From NCBI GenBank assembly GCA_012064385.1, contig QRDG01000027.1, positions 605,075 through 669,074 of the forward strand: DNA of 64,000 bases, in the 5' to 3' direction. The translations under genes were made by a program, and so were the position numbers. This document shows positions 59,200 to 64,000 of the stretch, one piece after another (positions within the stretch are counted from its first letter, which is position 1; the number at the start of each line of letters is the position of its first letter). The notes beneath the pieces are model-generated. The model made no database searches, was not told the DNA's origin, and saw only the letters and a list, made by a program, of their open reading frames with translations. Source of the DNA: Puccinellia tenuiflora (lineage: Eukaryota > Streptophyta > Magnoliopsida > Poales > Poaceae).

Positions 59200-60786
59200 G
59201 CCCTTTATCTTGTCTCCCTCTCTCTCGTCAGGCGCGCGCGCACGGTGGGATCGGCGGGATGATCTTCTTCTCCGGGGTGGAGTCGAGTCATGGAGGGGTG
59301 GACTGGTGGTTCGCCCAATCATATCGTGGTTCACATGGACCATTGGAACTTACCATGCCTGGCTGGGTTGAGCTGGCTGGCCCAAATGTCGGCAGGACTA
59401 TCAGGCTTGGGCAATTCGCGTGCCGTATATTCAAAATAGGATTAAGTATACTTTTCATCCTCAAATACTAATAGATTGGACACAAATCCTTCTAAATTAA
59501 AAATTGGATGTTTTAAACCCTTAAATCCACAATAACGTCTAAATCACCCCTGGCACTCAATTTGGGGGACGCGGCTATTCCGAGGTCGACTTCGGATTAG
59601 CGAACGGCGAGGTCGCACGGACAGGCCTTGTCCTTTCCATTTTTGGCTTTTCCCGAAGCGCACCTCCCGACCCGCGCGTCCCAGGAAAACGCGGGAAACC
59701 ATCCCGCCCACGGACGCGTACCTGGTCCCACGTCCCCTGCGCGAAAAGAAACCCCACACGCATGTTCTTCTTCTACAAGAAAAGAAAAGCCCACGCGCCT
59801 GGTTCCATCCCCTCTCCTTCCCCCTATCTCAGATCCAGCTTCAGGATCCAGCTTCCAGGATCCTCCTCTCCCTATCTTCAGATCCAGCTTCCAGGATCTA
59901 CTCTCTTCCCCAATTCCATCCAGTGAAAAATCACAGCAAAAGAAAGGACTCATCACTCTCAATTCCCATCCCCACTGGTTCCATCTACGTCTGCTGAATC
60001 CACCCCTCTCTTCCACCCAAAAAACCATCAGAAAATCACAGTTCCATCTCTGATGAAAAAAAAGAGGAACTCCATACAAAATTGCGTGAAGATGACAGAT
60101 TCCATTATCTGAAAAAATCCATTGGATAACTGATCCAATATCTCTGCCAGTTCCATCTTTGCAACATCTTCAGTTCCATAGCACAAAAAAACACAGGTAT
60201 TTAACACTATCTCTCCCTGTTTCCATCTAGTATACTTAACTGAATGGAAAAAAAATTGGCAAAAAAAAAAGCTTGCAACAACAGAAACAAACTAGTTCCA
60301 TCAGCACATCTGACTAAAAAATTGTTCATATCAGGAAGTAGTAATTATAAAAAAGTAGCAGAACACATATGTTTGCATATGTCAAACAACTAATTCCATC
60401 AGCACATTCAACCAAAAGTATTGTGAAAAAGCAACTAGTTCCAAACAACTAGTTCCCATCAGCACATTCATTAGAGGGACAGAAACGCGCAATCAGTAGT
60501 TGCATCAGCCATACATGGATCAGATGGACCTGTCGTATATGTACTACTGGAACTTACACACCATCTTGTGTTTCCTTCATCCGACTCCATAATTTTTCTG
60601 TTGTTGGCAGAGTCATCCATCTGTTCTGTAGACAAAATGATAGAACATAAAAAATGTTAGAACATAAATGGTGGAAAAAAGTATGAAATTATAAATGATA
60701 TCATTACTGCAGGTGTGTAACTTTTGTGAATTACTTTTTGCATGGTTGTGCAGGTTATTTAGAGAGAGAAGAAAAAATAGGTGAAA
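59200..60786. other. Shared upstream DNA and left arm of the MULE
   Basis: 59200-59440 is the promoter side of the minus-strand BPA1-like gene. From about 59450 the sequence (ggattaagtatacttttcatcc and following short C/T-rich phrases) looks like the terminal region of a grass Mutator-like element. It is followed by a GC-rich block (59560-59760) and AT-rich DNA leading to the transposase start at 60787. The exact terminus and target duplication were not identified. Confidence 0.35.
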
Positions 60787-63393
60787 ATGGATTGGTTTGG
60801 CAGCATTGATCTCAACCAACCAGCTGTTGAAGATTTTCATCCTGGAGGTCATAACAATGGAATTGATGGACTGGTGGATGGAACGGAGGCAGCCACCAAT
60901 TGTCGACAGGGTGCCTCTGGTAGTAATGCTGGAACTTCCGCAGGTAATGGATCGGGTGCAGGGGCTTCCGCTGGTAATGGTTCTGGTGCAGGGCCTTCCG
61001 CTGGTAATGGTTCAGGTGCAGGACCTTCCGCTGGTAATGGTTCAGGTGCAAGGCCTTCAGCTGGTAATGGGTCTGGTGCAGGTCCTTCGTCTGGAATTCC
61101 ATCCGCTAGACGGACTACTGGTTCATCTATGCAGACGGGCGTCACCCTATCAAGTGAGGACAGTGAGAGTGATGGTGAGGTGCAGTCTACTCCGGAGGGT
61201 TTTGCTCCAAGAGTTCCATTTGTTGGGATGAAATTCAAGTCAGATGAGCAGGCGCTGTACCACTACAACAGATATGCCAAACATGTTGGTTTTTCTGTTA
61301 AGATTGAGTCGTCCAGGAGATCAGCAATAGATGGTGAGAAAGACAAATGTGTATTTACCTGCAACAAATCTGGGAAGGTCGTAGAAGAAGAGGCTACCCC
61401 TGTGAAGGAAAGGTCCCGTACATTCACAAAGCAGACCGCGTGCAAGGCCAAGCTTCGTGTTAAGCGAACTGGAGCTAGATGGCAAGTTACACAATTTGTT
61501 GAAGAGCACACTCACGAATTGATACAGAAGTTTGCACTGAAGAAGTATTTGAGATCGCACAAGAAGATTCCAAAAGAGGAGAGGAAGTTCATCACCTTGC
61601 TCCATGATGTTAATCTTACTTCTGGCAGGGTGATGCAGATAATGGGAGAGCTGTATGGGGGTGTAAAAAATGTGCCGTACGACAGTAAGAAAGTTAGTAA
61701 CTTCACTGCTACTCTTGGTGAGAAGGACAAGATCAGAGACATCCCGCAGTTGCTGGAGTACTTTGAGGAAATAAAACAGAGTGATCCAAAAAAATTCTAC
61801 AAACTGAAGCTAGATTCAGAGGCTAGGGTGGAGAACATATTCTAGGTGGACGGAGCTGCGCGAGAGGTGTACAAGCTTTACCATGACTGTATTTCCTTTG
61901 ACACGACATACATGGTGAACATGTATAACATGCCGTGCGCACCTTTCATCGGAATCAACAGATATGGTCAGTCAATCCAGCTAGGCTGCGGTTTTTTAAG
62001 AAACGAGTGAATTGCTAATTTCGTGTGGCTGTTTGAAGCCTTCCTAGAAGCAATGGGCGGGTTGCATCCATTGAACATTATCACAGACCAGGACCAGGGA
62101 ATGAGAACTGCCATCCTCATAGTGTTCCTTAATATTGTCCACCGGAATTGTTGCTGGCACATTATGCAGAAAGTTCAAGAGAAACTTGGACCATTCATAG
62201 CCAAGCGTGAGCAATTGAGGCTGGAGTTCAATGATGTGATTGATCACAGCTTGACTGTTGAGGAGTTCGAAACAAGATGTGCAGAAATGGTACTAAAGCA
62301 TGATGTTGCTGACAACGCACATTTCCTTGACATTTATGATCTTAAGGAATATTTTGTTCCAGCCTATTTCAAGGACAGGTTCTTCCCCTTCCTGCAAACT
62401 ACCGCCAGAAGTGAGGGTTTTAATGCTGTTCTCAAGAGATACGTGAACCCGCAAGACAGCCTTCTTCGTTTCTTCAAGCAGTTCATGAAGATTCAAGAGA
62501 AGATTGAGGTTGCCGAAGACGCTCATGAGTTTGTTGGCGAGGACAGAACTGTTCGTGTTTGGTCGGACTTCCCGATGGAACAACAGATTCTGGAAACATA
62601 CACTCTGCCAATCTACCAAAAGTTCCAGTTGGAGCTGCGGAAGATTACATCCTATAACGCTAGAGACTGTGGCGGTGGTTTGTACGAGGTTTCTCCAATT
62701 CAAAGAGCAGTCTTTGGTTATGGTAAACGGAACTATATGGTGGCTGTTGATGTGCCAAATGGAATTTTTAACTGTGAGTGCTGCAAGTTCAATAAGGATG
62801 GGATTCTATGCTGCCATGCCTTGAGAGTGATGTCACATTTGGGTGCAGTCAAGTCAATGCCAGAGCATTACATTCTCCCCAGGTGGTCTCTTCCTCCTCC
62901 GGATATTGTACCGCCACCCGTTGAGCACCAAGAAGTTCCTACTAGTAAGCTATCTAGGAAAGATATGAGGATGCTGCGTTATGGTAACCTGTGCAATGAT
63001 TTTGCCCAGAAGGCTGTTCACGCTGCGGTTTCGGACAAGACGAGACAGATAGCTGAGAAGCATATGCTTGCAATGGAGAAGGAACTTGCAGAACACAGAA
63101 AAGCAACTGCAGATGCGCTGAAGAGGAAGAAAGCAAAAGTTTCAGCTAACGTCTCTCCTGATGCAGATAGTGGTAATGATCCTATGGCTGCTAGCAACAG
63201 TGTCGCTAGGAATCCGCCAACAACTACTAGAAGGGGGAGGCCAGGGCAGAAGAGGAAGAAAGGTGGTCTGCAGCTGCAGCAATCTCGTCCCACCTTTTGT
63301 AGTGTCTGCAAAGAAAAGGACCACGACGCGCGCAACTGCCCTGTGAGGCTAGCAGATCCGGAGAGATACCCTTTGCTCTCCTTGTTCAATTGA
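60787..63393 (+). pseudogene. FAR1/FHY3-like MULE transposase with two premature stops
   Basis: One continuous frame of 869 codons. Order: MDWFGSIDLNQPA start; Gly/Ser/Ala repeat (51-100); FAR1 zinc-binding DNA-binding domain (about 138-245, VGMKFKSDEQALYHYNRYA, CNKSGKV, FVEEHTHEL); MULE transposase domain (SFDTTYMVN, IITDQDQGMRTAI, HRNCCWHIMQK); SWIM zinc finger (CECCKFNKDGILCCHALRV); Lys-rich tail with a CCHC-like knuckle (CSVCKEKDHDARNC). TAG at 61843-61845 and TGA at 62008-62010 cut it within the transposase domain. No frameshift occurs anywhere. I chose the ATG at 60787 because the frame before it has only a GTG. It is either a recently dead transposase or a FAR1-related gene on its way to loss; the neighbouring Ulp1-like gene favours a transposon. 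Confidence 0.85.
60937..61086 (+). repeat. Five 30-bp in-frame repeats in the transposase N-terminus
   Basis: Units begin at 60937, 60967, 60997, 61027 and 61057. Each encodes SAGNGSGAGP or a near variant, a flexible Gly/Ser/Ala linker between the N-terminal motif and the DNA-binding domain. Confidence 0.9.
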
Positions 63394-63552
63394 GTTCTAG
63401 CAGAGATATAAAAAATGTTGTATTCAACAAAATCTAGTTTTTCTTAGCTAGTTTGGAACTATGCTTATAAAAAATTGCCAGGCAGTTTTGCATTGTGCTA
63501 CATTTATGATGAGAAGTAAAAAAGCATTGTGTGTTTACCTGAACTGATATTG

Positions 63553-64000
63553 TTAGAGTAGTAGCTGCCACTCTATCGTGTTTTCATGCCACCTTATCCA
63601 TTTATCGGTGTATATCTTCCTTATGTCTGGTACGTCTTCCTGTTGGTACGTTGGAACTCTTCTGCCATCCCACTCCACTAAGTTTGTGAGCATGAAAAAT
63701 CCACAATCGTGCCTGTGCATTGTTTTTCGTGAACAAAGGCAAACATGAAACAAAAATGTCAGGCAAAAAAGTCAATGGTTTTTGTTTCCAAAAACACCAC
63801 AAAAAAAGCTTGTTCTGAGTAGGATGTAATTTCTATATTGACTTGAATAAGTTCCATGAAGCCTCAAAAACTTACGTGTTTGTTTGTCGTGGACTCTCAA
63901 TAAGCTCGATCGGAAAATCCGATATATTGAGTGTGGAGAGCTTGTAATCTTTAGCCCACATTGACTTTATCGACGCAATAAGATAGTGACAAGCATCCAT
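63553..64000 (-). CDS. Ulp1-like (C48) cysteine protease, partial
   Basis: Two exons on the minus strand are visible: 64000-63876 (open at the window edge; MDACHYLIASIKSMW...) and 63712-63553 (stop TAA), joined by a GT/AG intron at 63875-63713. Splicing puts the sequence QTNTHDCGFFMLTN in frame, the conserved catalytic-Cys block of Ulp1/SENP proteases, followed by WDGRRVP and a short tail. Such proteases cleave SUMO-like modifiers; in plant transposons their role is unknown. It lies tail to tail with the FAR1-like transposase, 159 bp apart. The N-terminal part is outside the window, so whether it is intact is unknown. Confidence 0.7.

Larger units (their letters stand above)
59450..64000 (+). 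mobile_element. Mutator-like element (FAR1/Ulp1 type), right end outside the window
   Basis: It groups a FAR1-like transposase (60787-63393, plus) and a convergent Ulp1-like protease (63553 to window end, minus). Plant MULEs carrying an Ulp1-like gene are known (Kaonashi type). The left border is approximate and the right border is beyond the window, so unity of the element is inferred. Confidence 0.5.

Overview
The window is nuclear DNA from a grass, most likely a large-genome Pooideae species such as a Triticeae relative or oat. The reasons are nested LTR retrotransposons of Triticeae type, degraded Stowaway MITEs, a CACTA end, a FAR1-type MULE, and very GC-rich monocot genes separated by AT-rich DNA. 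I cannot name the species from sequence alone.

Host genes (four, well separated). (1) 19345-21956 (+): a pectin methylesterase with an N-terminal membrane anchor, an inhibitor-like pro-domain and a greatly enlarged linker carrying nine RRLL processing motifs. (2) 27131-29867 (-): a CHX-type cation/H+ antiporter, two exons. (3) 53452-54720 (+): a single-exon glutaredoxin-like protein with a putative myristoylation signal and a C-terminal Cys-rich zinc-type module. (4) 55299-57115 (-), with a 5'UTR exon near 59045-59200: an RRM protein of the BPA1 (binding partner of ACD11) type, four coding exons and a 1.9-kb 5'UTR intron.

Transposable-element layout. 1-9407 is the 3' end of a Sirevirus-like copia element. 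Its LTR is split by a 5,985-bp LTR-type insertion (1672-7656, TSD CTTGG). 9408-11753 is a repeat-rich LTR-like block that itself splits a Tat-like gypsy pol. 11754-15221 is that rearranged Tat-like element, with an inverted gag segment, a PBS and one LTR. 15222-18275 is a decayed CACTA right half containing a C48 protease domain, which lies in a fragment of another Sirevirus-type LTR. 31090-31690 is a LINE remnant. 32480-38980 is a complete non-autonomous Athila-like element on the minus strand, with TSD GTACG and a triplicated tRNA-Asp primer site. 39691-50848 is a complete Tekay-like chromovirus on the minus strand, with TSD CTCGA, 2.9/3.1-kb LTRs, an iMet PBS, an extra coiled-coil ORF, gag, and pol with a chromodomain. 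It is disabled by one frameshift and four stops. About 59450 to the window end is a MULE with a FAR1-like transposase (two stops, otherwise open) and a convergent Ulp1-like protease cut by the window edge.

The four host genes do not form an obvious functional unit. The most unusual coding observation is the amplified RRLL processing linker of the pectin methylesterase, part of which arose by in-frame 81-bp tandem duplication. No CRISPR, bacterial operon, rRNA or tRNA gene was seen.
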